Shown: positions 52,140 through 59,891 of the stretch, in pieces | Layout of the letters: each line of letters opens with the position of its first letter | How positions within the stretch are numbered: position 1 is the first letter of the stretch | DNA from: a virus | Reading direction: 5' to 3' (one strand) | Length of the DNA stretch: 64,000 nt | IMG/VR virus record: IMGVR_UViG_3300033146_002242 | Location: 1-64,000 of that record | The notes under the pieces: generated by a model | Seen by the model: the letters and a program-made list of their open reading frames with translations, nothing else | Told to the model about the DNA's origin: nothing | Databases searched by the model: none | Position numbers and translations under genes: made by a program

Positions 52140-52820
52140 ATGGACGATACAAGAATTTTAATTACAAATGAATATTATCCAAAAGGATTAAATGATGTGC
52201 AAGTGCAAAAACATTATAAGAAATATCAAAAAGAAATTTTATTAGAAGTACAACGAAGAAAAGTTGCTCTTGTAATCTGTCCAGATACAAATAATTTAGT
52301 TTGGTTAAGGAATATTAAAAATAAACCTATTTATTTAAAGAATAGGAGAGATTTTCAAAATATAATTCATGAAAGAGTTTTATCAATTTTTCCTGAAATT
52401 CAACAGTATGAAAAGAAATTAGTTGTTGATATTGATTGTACTAATATTAATAATGCAAAAAAAGTAGCAAAATTATTATATAATATATTTACAAAGTCTG
52501 GATATATTACTGATGTAAAAATATTTTTTACTGGACAAACATCTTTTCATTTACATTTATTTTTACCTAATAAAACAAATATTGAGAGAGGTAAAGAATT
52601 AGTTGATGGGTTAATTAGGAGAGATGCATTTGCTCCAAAATTAATGACAATCAATCAAAGAAGGCCCAAAGATGAATTCCCAAATATAGATTTTTCAACT
52701 TTTAAAGAAAGATCAATTTATATTTGTCCATATTCATTATCAAAATTTGGGTTAATTGCGGGAGAAGTAAAAATAAATGAAATAGATTCATTTAATATAC
52801 AACATTATAAAGTTAAATAG
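52140..52820 (+). CDS. LigD-POL-like archaeo-eukaryotic primase/polymerase, probable
   Basis: 226 aa. NEYYPKGLNDVQVQKHYKKY resembles the LigD polymerase-domain opening (YYP..GLTK.DL..YY). LVVDIDCTNINNAKKVAKLL carries the DxD metal site and FFTGQTSFHLHLFLP corresponds to the sGgkGfHlhl motif of archaeo-eukaryotic primases. DFSTFKERSIYICPYSLS would supply the third acidic residue. LigD-POL fills gaps and adds ribonucleotides in end joining. A separate LigD-type phosphoesterase gene lies at 26751. GGAGG precedes the ATG at 9-10 bases. Confidence 0.6.
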   Translation: MDDTRILITNEYYPKGLNDVQVQKHYKKYQKEILLEVQRRKVALVICPDTNNLVWLRNIKNKPIYLKNRRDFQNIIHERVLSIFPEIQQYEKKLVVDIDCTNINNAKKVAKLLYNIFTKSGYITDVKIFFTGQTSFHLHLFLPNKTNIERGKELVDGLIRRDAFAPKLMTINQRRPKDEFPNIDFSTFKERSIYICPYSLSKFGLIAGEVKINEIDSFNIQHYKVK

Positions 52821-52825
52821 TTTAT

Positions 52826-53391
52826 TCACTAAATAAGAGTGAGGCGGGCCTCGGCTAAGCAGAATAAATATTATATATATTTGCTCACTAAATAAGTGAG
52901 ATATTGTTGTGTTGTTTGGATAAATATTATATATGTTTGCTCACTTATTTAGTGAGACTGGATTTTTCCCTATCATCAGAATATTAATTAGATAAAAACA
53001 TATTTGCTCATTAAATAAATGAGATATAACCTGGCCGTTATTTTAATTAAATATTATGTATTTGCTCACTAAATAAGTGAGAGATTATGTTCTTTTGATT
53101 TAGGTATTAAAGTATTTTGAATAATATATGTTTGCTCATTAAATAAATGAGACAGGGCGTAAGAAGGTAAAAATAAATGAAATAGATTCATTTATAATAT
53201 ACAACATTATAAAGTTAAATAGTTTGTTCACTAAATAAGTGAAATGAGATTATTTTGTTTTTTATTAGATTATTAATCAAATAAAAACATGTTTGCTTAC
53301 TAAACAAGTGAGATGGGGATAGAGAGTTTGGACGTAAATCAGGTTTTTAAAATAAAATATATGTTTGCTCATTAAATACAATAAAAATGAG
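52826..53391 (+). repeat. Array of nine covarying hairpin repeats
   Basis: Nine copies of a 17-base inverted repeat, typically CTCACTAAATAAGTGAG, start near 52826, 52884, 52940, 53007, 53065, 53135, 53227, 53296 and 53369. Most are preceded by an AT-rich arm ending TATGTTTG, giving a repeat of about 38 bases separated by unrelated 15-45-base stretches. Stems covary: CTCAC/GTGAG, CTCAT/ATGAG and TTCAC/GTGAA. The loop of the third copy is inverted. This fills the 660-base gene-free region 52821-53484. It is not a CRISPR array because repeats diverge and spacers are irregular. Confidence 0.75.
53164..53240 (+). repeat. Duplicated 3' end of the 52140-52820 gene inside the hairpin array
   Basis: About 75 bases here match 52764-52838, covering the last codons of the LigD-POL-like gene plus the first hairpin, with a two-base insertion and a few substitutions. 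It shows that the array grew by duplication of gene-end plus hairpin. Confidence 0.75.
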
Positions 53392-53484
53392 AAAAGTAGC
53401 TAATGTAATTTGTTTTAAAAAATAAAAAGAGTTATATATATTTATAAATAGTAGAAATGATTATAATTTTATATAGGTAATAAA

Positions 53485-54015
53485 ATGAAAGCTAATATTG
53501 AAAAAGAAAAACTTTTTAAAAAGTTTATAGATAATGGAGAAATTTGGGCTGATAAATATGGTAATATTTATAAGAAAAATGGAACTTGTAAATATCATTT
53601 AAATAATACTGGTTATTATAGATTATCATATAAATCAATAACTATTTTTGTGCATAGGTTGGTTTGGATTTATTTCAAAGGATTGATATATGATGATAAG
53701 CTACAAATTAATCATATTGATGGGGATAAATTAAATAATACTTTGGAAAATTTAGAAATTGTTGATAATAAAACTAATACAAAACATGCTATACTAATGG
53801 GTTTACGAACACCCATATCAGAAAAAACAAAACAATATTTTTCTGAAAAGATAAGGGGGTGCAAAAATATAAATGCAAAATTTACACAATCCGATGTTAT
53901 TTTATATAGGTATTTATATAAAATGGGCAAAATAAATATAAAAACAATTTCTGAAAAATACGATATAACACAACGAAGTGTAAAAAATATGTTGAGTGGA
54001 AAAACATATAATTAA
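53485..54015 (+). CDS. HNH homing endonuclease
   Basis: 176 aa. [20 protein letters not shown] then [19 protein letters not shown] and NKTNTKHA make the HNH_3/NUMOD-type nuclease core (residues about 50-105). The C-terminus ([31 protein letters not shown]) is a helix-turn-helix of the kind used by phage homing enzymes for DNA recognition. It ends seven bases before the tRNA-Leu gene that carries a group I intron, so it is the likely mobility factor for that intron although it lies outside it. Confidence 0.85.
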   Translation: MKANIEKEKLFKKFIDNGEIWADKYGNIYKKNGTCKYHLNNTGYYRLSYKSITIFVHRLVWIYFKGLIYDDKLQINHIDGDKLNNTLENLEIVDNKTNTKHAILMGLRTPISEKTKQYFSEKIRGCKNINAKFTQSDVILYRYLYKMGKINIKTISEKYDITQRSVKNMLSGKTYN

Positions 54016-54022
54016 GTTATAT

Positions 54023-54382
54023 GCCCGGATGGCGGAATAGGTAGACGCAAGGGACTTGACTCGTAAATAAATTGAGCGGCATATTTGAAAAAATATGTTT
54101 GAATCGGGTGAATTCAGGGGAACCTTCTTAATTTTATTTAGAATTAAATGGCAATCCTGAGCCAAGACATCAACGCTTTGATGGAAGGTGCAGAGACTAG
54201 ATGGTGAGGAAAGATACGTTTCTCGTAAAACATCATAAGCGCCCGACACCTAAGGATTTTATTTTAATCTATGGTGATGATATAGTCCAGACCACAAACA
54301 TTGTAAAATGGCAATGAAAATTGTAGTGGTACGAAAATCCCTCGTTCGTAAGAACGTGCCGGTTCGATTCCGGCTCCGGGCA
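54023..54382 (+). tRNA. tRNA-Leu(UAA) interrupted by a group I intron
   Basis: Exon 1 is 54023-54057 and exon 2 is 54334-54382, giving an 84-nt tRNA. Acceptor GCCCGGA/TCCGGGC with discriminator A, anticodon stem AGGGA/TCCCT with loop CTTAAAA (anticodon UAA), long class II variable arm CGTTCGTAAGAACG, and T arm GCCGGTTCGATTCCGGC. No CCA is encoded. The exon junction falls after U34, inside the anticodon. It would supply a tRNA for TTA, a very frequent Leu codon in this AT-rich genome. Confidence 0.9.
54058..54333 (+). ncRNA. Group I intron in the anticodon loop of tRNA-Leu(UAA)
   Basis: 276 nt. The upstream exon ends in U and the intron ends in G, as group I splicing requires. An internal GAG can pair with exon CUU to give the P1 U.G pair. 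Core elements are visible: a Q-like AATCCTGAGCCAAG near 54155, R-like GCAGAGACTAGATGG, and S-like GATATAGTCCAGA, with GACTA (54195-54199) pairing to TAGTC (54283-54287) as P7. Insertion after U34 is the same site as the ancient cyanobacterial and plastid tRNA-Leu intron (subgroup IC3). No ORF inside. Confidence 0.85.
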
Positions 54383-54407
54383 TCAATTTAATTTAAAAGG
54401 AGGATGA

Positions 54408-54638
54408 ATGGAACAACAACATATGTCGAATAGTAAACCCTTATACATACACACATCAGATGGGTGTGTATATCGGGAAGATATATCGTTATATGCCTGT
54501 GATATATCATTTGAAGAAGTTATGGAAAAAGAAGTGAACTATTATATAAATAATGGATATAAAAATATCACTCCTAATGGAGTTGATGTCACTTTTTATC
54601 CTCCCAGTCAAATCCTAAAGTTTACTTATAAACGATAG
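54408..54638 (+). CDS. Small hypothetical protein, 76 aa
   Basis: AGGAGG precedes the ATG. Starts MEQQHMSNSKPLYIHTSDG, no family recognised. Like the other GC-richer small genes here it is rich in perfect hairpins: ATACACAC/GTGTGTAT, ACTCC/GGAGT, and AAATCCTA/TAGGATTT enclosing GTTTA/TAAAC at the 3' end. It lies between the tRNA-Leu and structured RNA A. Confidence 0.55.
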   Translation: MEQQHMSNSKPLYIHTSDGCVYREDISLYACDISFEEVMEKEVNYYINNGYKNITPNGVDVTFYPPSQILKFTYKR

Positions 54639-54639
54639 G

Positions 54640-55115
54640 ATTTAAAAGAATCGACAAAAACTTTTCGTTGTGGTAAATTGTAGTTCGCGAACACCACAAC
54701 ATAGGTGGGTAGATTGCACCTCTCCACCAAAAGTTACAAAACGATTGCCATTCTCGGCCAAGAATGGAAAAAGGTATTATTCGTTTATTGCTCGGAATGA
54801 ATAATATGCTTCGGTGAAGGCATCGGAGAATATAAAAAGAATTAAATAGCTTTGAAAATCAGGATTAACAAATATTGATACTCTCAGATTGCGAAGCCTC
54901 AGAGCTCTTAGATGAGCAGCCGGAGGATAGGCTGAGAGTTGGAGTCGTCGATACAGGGAGTCCAGAGAATACTGTCAAGTCTTAAGGCTTCGGTAGCAGT
55001 ATTTGATGACGGACCCGGTGCAGTGTAGAAGCTAGTCTGGTAACAGAAGGCAAGGCCACCGAAAGGCGCATGGCCCATGCCTCGGATTTGCTTGCGGGGC
55101 TTTTTATCCTAAGGA
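54640..55115 (+). ncRNA. Structured RNA A (copy with long 5' domain)
   Basis: No credible ORF in 54639-55123. The 5' part folds into strong hairpins (GTTGTGGT/ACCACAAC, GGTGG..CCACC, CCATTCT/AGAATGG, ATTATTC..GAATAAT). The 3' part starts with stem ACTCTCAG/CTGAGAGT (54880-54939), then a 112-base block (54940-55051) identical to structured RNA B, then a GC-rich hairpin and a T-run near 55105. Variable 5' half plus invariant 3' half next to tRNA genes is reminiscent of the large phage RNAs GOLLD and ROOL, but I cannot confirm either. Confidence 0.72.
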
Positions 55116-55123
55116 GCGAAATT

Positions 55124-55303
55124 ATGTTATATGAGTGTAATACCGGACTTAACTGTTCTGAGTGTAGAGGGTGTGCTACGCAACTTGAAGTTTGTTCGGA
55201 CTTTATCTCCCTTGAATACCTTTCAGAAGAGTGTACGCACAGAAATCTAGAAATGGAGTTGGAAGTGCCTATAACCAGAGAAAAAACCCCGAGAATATCT
55301 TAG
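55124..55303 (+). CDS. Small Cys-rich hypothetical protein, 59 aa
   Basis: AAGGAGC lies 7 bases before ATG 55124. LYECNTGLNCSECRGCATQLEVC holds five Cys within twenty residues, suggesting a zinc-binding knuckle. It is sandwiched between the two related structured RNAs and is GC-richer than typical phage genes here. No family recognised. Confidence 0.55.
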   Translation: MLYECNTGLNCSECRGCATQLEVCSDFISLEYLSEECTHRNLEMELEVPITREKTPRIS

Positions 55304-55378
55304 CTACTTGTTAGTTTTGTGGGGCGTAGGGCAAGTTAACTCACGATGTTTTTGAAAAATTGAATAAGGAGTTAGACC

Positions 55379-55816
55379 ATGAAAGTATATCTTACAAGAC
55401 GAGTTGCTAATATGACAGATGGTATGGGGCCCATGCAAATCGACAAGTGCTTTCTTTACGAAGGGCATGCTAACAAGTATATAAATGCCCAACCAGGAAT
55501 TATGGGAAGGCGAGCATGTTGGAGCAAGAGAGAGGTTGGAGACTGGGATGTTATCCCTTTAGAAGTTATTGAAGAAGATATTATTGGTAACACCCGGTCT
55601 GCTAATGAGATTAAAATAGAAGACTTGGAAGACTGGACTACGCAAATTTGGAAAGAATACGCTGCCGAATTATATCAAGGGAAATGTCTGATACTATCGG
55701 TTTCTTTGGGAAGAGGGGAATACCAGGTAACTCTTGGTAAAGAAGTTCTCTACCGAGGGTCTGATAAAAGTAAGGCTAAGTATGCGTATGAGGAAGTCAC
55801 AAAACTGGACGACTAG
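55379..55816 (+). CDS. Hypothetical protein between the two structured RNAs, 145 aa
   Basis: AAGGAG precedes the ATG. Mixed-charge soluble protein (MKVYLTRRVANMTDG) with an acidic middle. No family recognised. Base use is GC-richer than the phage background. Its fixed position between RNA A and RNA B suggests the RNA-gene-gene-RNA block was acquired or duplicated as a unit. Confidence 0.6.
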   Translation: MKVYLTRRVANMTDGMGPMQIDKCFLYEGHANKYINAQPGIMGRRACWSKREVGDWDVIPLEVIEEDIIGNTRSANEIKIEDLEDWTTQIWKEYAAELYQGKCLILSVSLGRGEYQVTLGKEVLYRGSDKSKAKYAYEEVTKLDD

Positions 55817-55829
55817 GGTTAAAGTTAAG

Positions 55830-56140
55830 GGTATCTGTGCATAATAGGGTTAAAGTTCCTCCCTGCTGGATGTGTATAAACCAGTCTACACTTGGTATAA
55901 AGACTAAAGGTGGGGTCGACTCCCATTGCCCGCACTATTTTGACACCTCTGGATTGCGAAGCCTTGTACCCTTGTTTAGAGGGAGCCGAGAGGATAGGCC
56001 AGAGGTTGGAGTCGTCGATACAGGGAGTCCAGAGAATACTGTCAAGTCTTAAGGCTTCGGTAGCAGTATTTGATGACGGACCCGGTGCAGTGTAGAAGCT
56101 AGTCTGGTAACAGAAGGCGCGGGGCGTTTTTTAAAAAAAT
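55830..56140 (+). ncRNA. Structured RNA B (copy with short 5' domain)
   Basis: Outer pairing GTGC..GCAC and GGG..CCC (about 55836-55934) encloses hairpins including ACCAG/TTGGT and a GTGGG-GTCGACT-CCCAT arm that mimics a tRNA T arm. Stem ACCTCTGG/CCAGAGGT (55945-56006) replaces the ACTCTCAG/CTGAGAGT stem of RNA A with full covariation. Then comes the same 112-base block (56007-56118) as RNA A, followed by GCGGGGCG and six T, a plausible terminator. 56141-56312 is AT-rich with nothing evident. Confidence 0.72.
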
Positions 56141-56312
56141 AATAAAATGTATAATGGATATTTATATCTAAGAAAAAATATTAAAAAATTAATAAAATTA
56201 TATAGGCAGTATAATAAAAGTTTTATGAAAAAGGATTGAAAGAAAATATAATAAACATCGGAATAAATATAATTGATTTTTTTTATTACATCAAATTAGT
56301 TGAGAGGAGATT

Positions 56313-58355
56313 ATGGAGTTTATTGATTTTGTCGGGAAAATAAAAAAGAATTTTGAATATATGAAATCAAAATCTGATATTTTATTTTATACTACAAGAG
56401 ATAGAAATAAAATATGGGAAACATATTTACAATCATTTCCAGAAGGATCAAATCCAATATATAAAGAAAGAACTGAACATGATTGTAATGCATGTAAATC
56501 ATTTATAAGACAATTTGGATCCATTGTTGTCATAGATCCATCTGATTTAAAGATGTTATCTATATGGGATATGGAAATAGGTGGTTCATATCAAGATGTT
56601 GCTGATGCAATGTCACGATATGTTAAATCACATCCTATTGAAAATATTTTTATGCATAATGAAAAAAATATGGGAATTGAATGTAATAGACAAGAAGTAG
56701 GTGGTAAAATTCTGAAATGGCATCATTTTCATTTAAAAACACCATCTAATATATTAGTCAATAAAGATGTAATAAATGAAATCAAATCAGAATCAAGAGC
56801 CAACAAAGAAGTATTATATAGAAGTTTAACTGAATTAACAATTGAATCTGCTGAAATTGTATTAGATTTAATTGAACAAAATACATTGTATCGTGGCCGT
56901 GAGCATAAAAAAGTTGTGGAACTATTTATTGAATTAAAGAAACAGTTTAATAAAGTACCAGATAATTTAAAAGATCATTGTTGTTGGCTAACATCAGTTT
57001 CATTTAAATCATTATCAAAAATTAGAAATACTGTTATAGGTACATTATTATCTGATTTATCAGAAGGAAAAGATATTGAAGATGCTGTAAAAGCATATGA
57101 ATTTAAAGTAGCTCCTTCGAATTATAAAAGACCGAAAGCTATTGTAACTAAATCAATGATTTTACAAGCTCAAAATACTCTTAAAGATTTGGGTTTATTA
57201 GAATCATTGGAAAGAAGATATGCAACAATATCAGATATATCTGTTAATAATGTATTGTTTGCAGATAGATCTGTTAAACCAGCAATGAAAGATGTGTTTG
57301 ATGAATTATTAGAACAAACACCTGAAAAAATAAAAAAATATGATAATGTTGAAAAAATTCATATTGAAAAATTTATATCTGATGTATTACCAAAAATTAA
57401 TACACTTGAATTATTTATTGATAATAAACATTTAAATAATTTAGTAAGCTTAACAACAGCTGTTAATCAGGATGCACCTTTTTTATTTAAATGGCCGAAT
57501 CATTGCGCATGGTCATATACAGGTGACGTGGCAGATTCGATCAAAGAAAAAGTAAAGCAAGCTGGTGGAAAAGTTGATGGTGTTATACGGTGTTCTTTAT
57601 CATGGTATAATACAGATGATTTAGATATACATGTAATTGAACCCAATCAAAATGAGATTTATTATTTAAATAATACTTCATTCACATCTGGAAAATTAGA
57701 TGTTGATATGAATGCCTCTGCACGAAAAGCTGTGAGAGGTGCTGTTGAAAATATTACATGGAACAACAGAAATAGAATGTTGGAAGGTAATTATGATTTG
57801 ATTATTCATAATTATAAAGTTCGTGAACGTAATATTGATGTTGGGTTTGAAGTTGAAATTGAACATAATGGACATGTATATAGTTTTAATTATCCAAAAC
57901 ATGTTAGCCATTCAAAGCCAATTAAAGTTGCAACATTTTATTATAATCCAAGAACAGATGAATTCAAATTAATATCATCCATACAATCAACTGAAAATAT
58001 AAAAGTTATAGATGAATGGAATATAAAAACAAATCATTTTCATAAAGTCCAATTATTATTGATGTCTCCCAATTTCTGGGATAATGGTAATGGATTTGGT
58101 ATTGGTAATAAACATTATTTCTTTATGTTAGAAAATTGTAAAAACCCAGATAATTGTCGGGGTTTTTATAATGAATATTTAAAAGCTGATTTAACTAAGC
58201 ATAGAAAAGTATTTGAGATTTTAGGGTCTAAAATGAAAGCTCCATATACTGACAATCAATTAAGTGGTATTGGATTTTCAGAGACACAAAAAAATAGAGT
58301 TATTGTTAAAGCGAGTGGGTCTTTCAATAGGCCATTAGAATTAATTTTCCAGTAA
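56313..58355 (+). CDS. Conserved large-phage protein with HDCxxC motif and DUF2135-like C-terminal domain
   Basis: 680 aa. TEHDCNACKSFIRQFGSIVVID near residue 50 is a highly conserved motif in a protein found in many unrelated large phages; its function is unknown to me. Residues about 430-530 contain RCSLSWYNTDDLDIHVIEP, EIYYLNNT and GKLDVDMNA, a DUF2135/YfaP-like beta domain. GAGAGGAG precedes the ATG. The next two small genes are often found beside this one in other phages. Confidence 0.62.
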   Translation: MEFIDFVGKIKKNFEYMKSKSDILFYTTRDRNKIWETYLQSFPEGSNPIYKERTEHDCNACKSFIRQFGSIVVIDPSDLKMLSIWDMEIGGSYQDVADAMSRYVKSHPIENIFMHNEKNMGIECNRQEVGGKILKWHHFHLKTPSNILVNKDVINEIKSESRANKEVLYRSLTELTIESAEIVLDLIEQNTLYRGREHKKVVELFIELKKQFNKVPDNLKDHCCWLTSVSFKSLSKIRNTVIGTLLSDLSEGKDIEDAVKAYEFKVAPSNYKRPKAIVTKSMILQAQNTLKDLGLLESLERRYATISDISVNNVLFADRSVKPAMKDVFDELLEQTPEKIKKYDNVEKIHIEKFISDVLPKINTLELFIDNKHLNNLVSLTTAVNQDAPFLFKWPNHCAWSYTGDVADSIKEKVKQAGGKVDGVIRCSLSWYNTDDLDIHVIEPNQNEIYYLNNTSFTSGKLDVDMNASARKAVRGAVENITWNNRNRMLEGNYDLIIHNYKVRERNIDVGFEVEIEHNGHVYSFNYPKHVSHSKPIKVATFYYNPRTDEFKLISSIQSTENIKVIDEWNIKTNHFHKVQLLLMSPNFWDNGNGFGIGNKHYFFMLENCKNPDNCRGFYNEYLKADLTKHRKVFEILGSKMKAPYTDNQLSGIGFSETQKNRVIVKASGSFNRPLELIFQ

Positions 58356-58391
58356 ATATATTTTTGTTTAATTCCAAACAAGGAGATAAAG

Positions 58392-58775
58392 ATGAGTGAT
58401 GTGAATTTGTTTGAACTTGCAAGTCGTATGAAATTTCGTTTTGATACCACAAAAGGGCAGTTATCCGTAGAAGATTTATGGGATATTCCCATGACTGGAA
58501 AAGTGTCATTAGATGCCATTGCTATTGATTTAAATAAAAAATTGAAGGACACCAATGAAAGTTTTGTAGTCCAAAAAAGCAGTGCTAATAAAATTATTGA
58601 ATATAAATTTGATTTAGTTAAATATGTAATTCAGACCCGCTTGGCTGAAATTGAAGCGCGGCAAAAAGAGAAAGAAAATAAAGAAAAGAAACAAAAGATT
58701 CTACAAATTATCGAAGAAAAGGAAAACGAATCATTGAAAAATATGTCTATTGAAGAATTGAAAAAAATGATTTAA
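58392..58775 (+). CDS. Conserved phage protein, 127 aa
   Basis: FRFDTTKGQLSVEDLWDIPMT followed by LDAIAIDLNKKLKD and a Lys/Glu-rich helix ending SIEELKKMI matches a small helical family I recall next to HDCxxC proteins in large phages. Function unknown. The 5' third is GC-richer than the rest. AAGGAGA precedes the ATG. Confidence 0.65.
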   Translation: MSDVNLFELASRMKFRFDTTKGQLSVEDLWDIPMTGKVSLDAIAIDLNKKLKDTNESFVVQKSSANKIIEYKFDLVKYVIQTRLAEIEARQKEKENKEKKQKILQIIEEKENESLKNMSIEELKKMI

Positions 58776-58776
58776 T

Positions 58777-58827
58777 TTTATTTTGTCGAGAGTGGATTAA
58801 TTTAATTTCCACTCTCGACAAAATAAA
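58777..58827 (+). promoter_or_regulatory. 19-bp perfect intergenic hairpin
   Basis: The arm centred on GTCGAGAGTGG pairs perfectly with CCACTCTCGAC plus flanking A/T pairs. The RNA is followed by AATAGGAG rather than a U-run, so it is more likely an mRNA processing or stability element upstream of the 58842 ORF than a terminator. Confidence 0.6.
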
Positions 58828-58841
58828 TAGGAGATTTTATA

Positions 58842-58937
58842 ATGGAATCTTTGCAATATAAATATAGTAATGATGTTAATTTTCGTAAACTTGTTGATAG
58901 TTTAGATGCAGTTATAGAGAGAAAAACAAATGAATAA
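58842..58937 (+). CDS. Very short ORF, 31 aa
   Basis: MESLQYKYSNDVNFRKLVDS plus DAVIERKTNE. TAGGAG lies 9 bases before the ATG and the stop overlaps the next gene's start. F.KLVDSL resembles the third member of the conserved trio with the two preceding genes. Likely real but unproven. Confidence 0.5.
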   Translation: MESLQYKYSNDVNFRKLVDSLDAVIERKTNE

Positions 58938-59181
58938 AAAATTAATTATATGTTCGGATTTTTTAAAAAATATAGATGATTTTATATATAATTATAATTT
59001 ATCATTAAATGAATGTGTAAGAATTGTAAAATATGATTTTTATTATAAAATTCGAGGGTATAAAAATTTACCATTTATTATTATACCTCCAATAACGTTT
59101 ATATGTGAATTTTATGAAATTGCTAAAATACAACAATTTTTTGAAATACAAGAAAATCAAATAGAAGAATATTTTTTTTAA
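58930..59181 (+). CDS. Hypothetical protein, 83 aa
   Basis: Tyr/Ile-rich small protein, overlapping the preceding 31-aa ORF by eight bases. No motif recognised. Confidence 0.5.
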   Translation: MNKKLIICSDFLKNIDDFIYNYNLSLNECVRIVKYDFYYKIRGYKNLPFIIIPPITFICEFYEIAKIQQFFEIQENQIEEYFF

Positions 59182-59242
59182 AATGTATTTTGAACTATAT
59201 ATAATAAATAGTATTATGAAGAATATATTTTTATTATTTTAA

Positions 59243-59256
59243 AGAACATAGGAATA
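59243..59256 (+). promoter_or_regulatory. AGAACATAGGAATA promoter-like motif
   Basis: Variant of the recurrent motif, but only 8 bases from ATG 59264; the embedded AGGA may instead be the ribosome binding site. Ambiguous. Confidence 0.3.
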
Positions 59257-59263
59257 TATAATA

Positions 59264-59479
59264 ATGAAAATGGAACTTCCTGTTAAAACGATTTTTAAAT
59301 GCACCTCATATTGTAATTTTACAATAGAAGTTATTGAAAATGACGATCTTACATGTTCAGATTGCTTTTTTGATGATAGAAAAATAGATTATGATTCGGA
59401 CACAATGTGGTGTCATTTATTAAAATGTGCAAAAGATGAAAGAACTGATCATAAAAATGTGATATTTAAAAGAGTGTGA
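59264..59479 (+). CDS. Cys-rich hypothetical protein, 71 aa
   Basis: Six Cys (FKCTSYC, TCSDC, WCHLLKC) suggest a zinc-binding fold. AGGA precedes the ATG. It ends four bases before tRNA-Thr. No family recognised. Confidence 0.55.
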   Translation: MKMELPVKTIFKCTSYCNFTIEVIENDDLTCSDCFFDDRKIDYDSDTMWCHLLKCAKDERTDHKNVIFKRV

Positions 59480-59483
59480 TTAT

Positions 59484-59556
59484 GCCGGGTTAGCTCAATT
59501 GGCAGAGCAGTTGATTTGTAATCAACAGGTTGTGGGTTCGATTCCCATGCTCGGCT
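59484..59556 (+). tRNA. tRNA-Thr(UGU)
   Basis: 73 nt. Acceptor GCCGGGT/GCTCGGC, D arm TAGCTCAATTGGCAGAGCA, anticodon stem GTTGA/TCAAC with loop TTTGTAA (anticodon UGU), T arm GTGGGTTCGATTCCCAT. No CCA encoded. Confidence 0.92.
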
Positions 59557-59579
59557 TTCAATTTAACGAGGAGTTGAAG

Positions 59580-59891
59580 ATGGATGAAACTTTAAAAAAA
59601 ATTTATGGTATGATTCCAAGATTGCCACAAAGACAAGATTCATTAGCAGCACAATTTGCTGATTTAAAAATATTTGCAAATTCAATGGGAATGTATGATG
59701 CTGCTGATGCAATATCTCAATGGATTGTTAATATGCCTAAATTAAAATTTGGGTGTTATTGTGATTTGGAAGAAGGGCATAAACCTGATGAATGTGTGAT
59801 TAATTTGGGTAAAAAATCCAATTGTATATATGCAAAAAATATTGAACGCCCCGAACAATGTGAGTATTGGAGACCTATATCTAATGAGTAA
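59580..59891 (+). CDS. Hypothetical Cys-containing protein, 103 aa
   Basis: Start at 59580 has GAGGAG 8 bases upstream; the longer frame would run through the tRNA. YCDLEEGHKPDECVINLGKK and NCIYAKNIERPEQCEYW give four or more Cys. No family recognised. Overlaps the next gene by eight bases. Confidence 0.6.
   Translation: MDETLKKIYGMIPRLPQRQDSLAAQFADLKIFANSMGMYDAADAISQWIVNMPKLKFGCYCDLEEGHKPDECVINLGKKSNCIYAKNIERPEQCEYWRPISNE

Noticed and set aside
52826-53391. CRISPR array associated with the Cas12m-like gene
   Set aside because: Repeats diverge in stem and loop sequence, one has an inverted loop, and spacing is irregular; it is 9 kb from the effector gene.
55836-55940. A tRNA or tmRNA within structured RNA B
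   Set aside because: A T-arm-like and an anticodon-arm-like hairpin exist, but position 33 of the loop is C, the T loop lacks TTC, and no 7-bp acceptor helix forms. The outer pairing fits a non-tRNA fold better.
55837-56095. Overlapping plus-strand ORFs in structured RNA B
   Set aside because: They cover the covarying stem and the 112-base block that is identical to RNA A, where the frames are not conserved; no ribosome binding sites.
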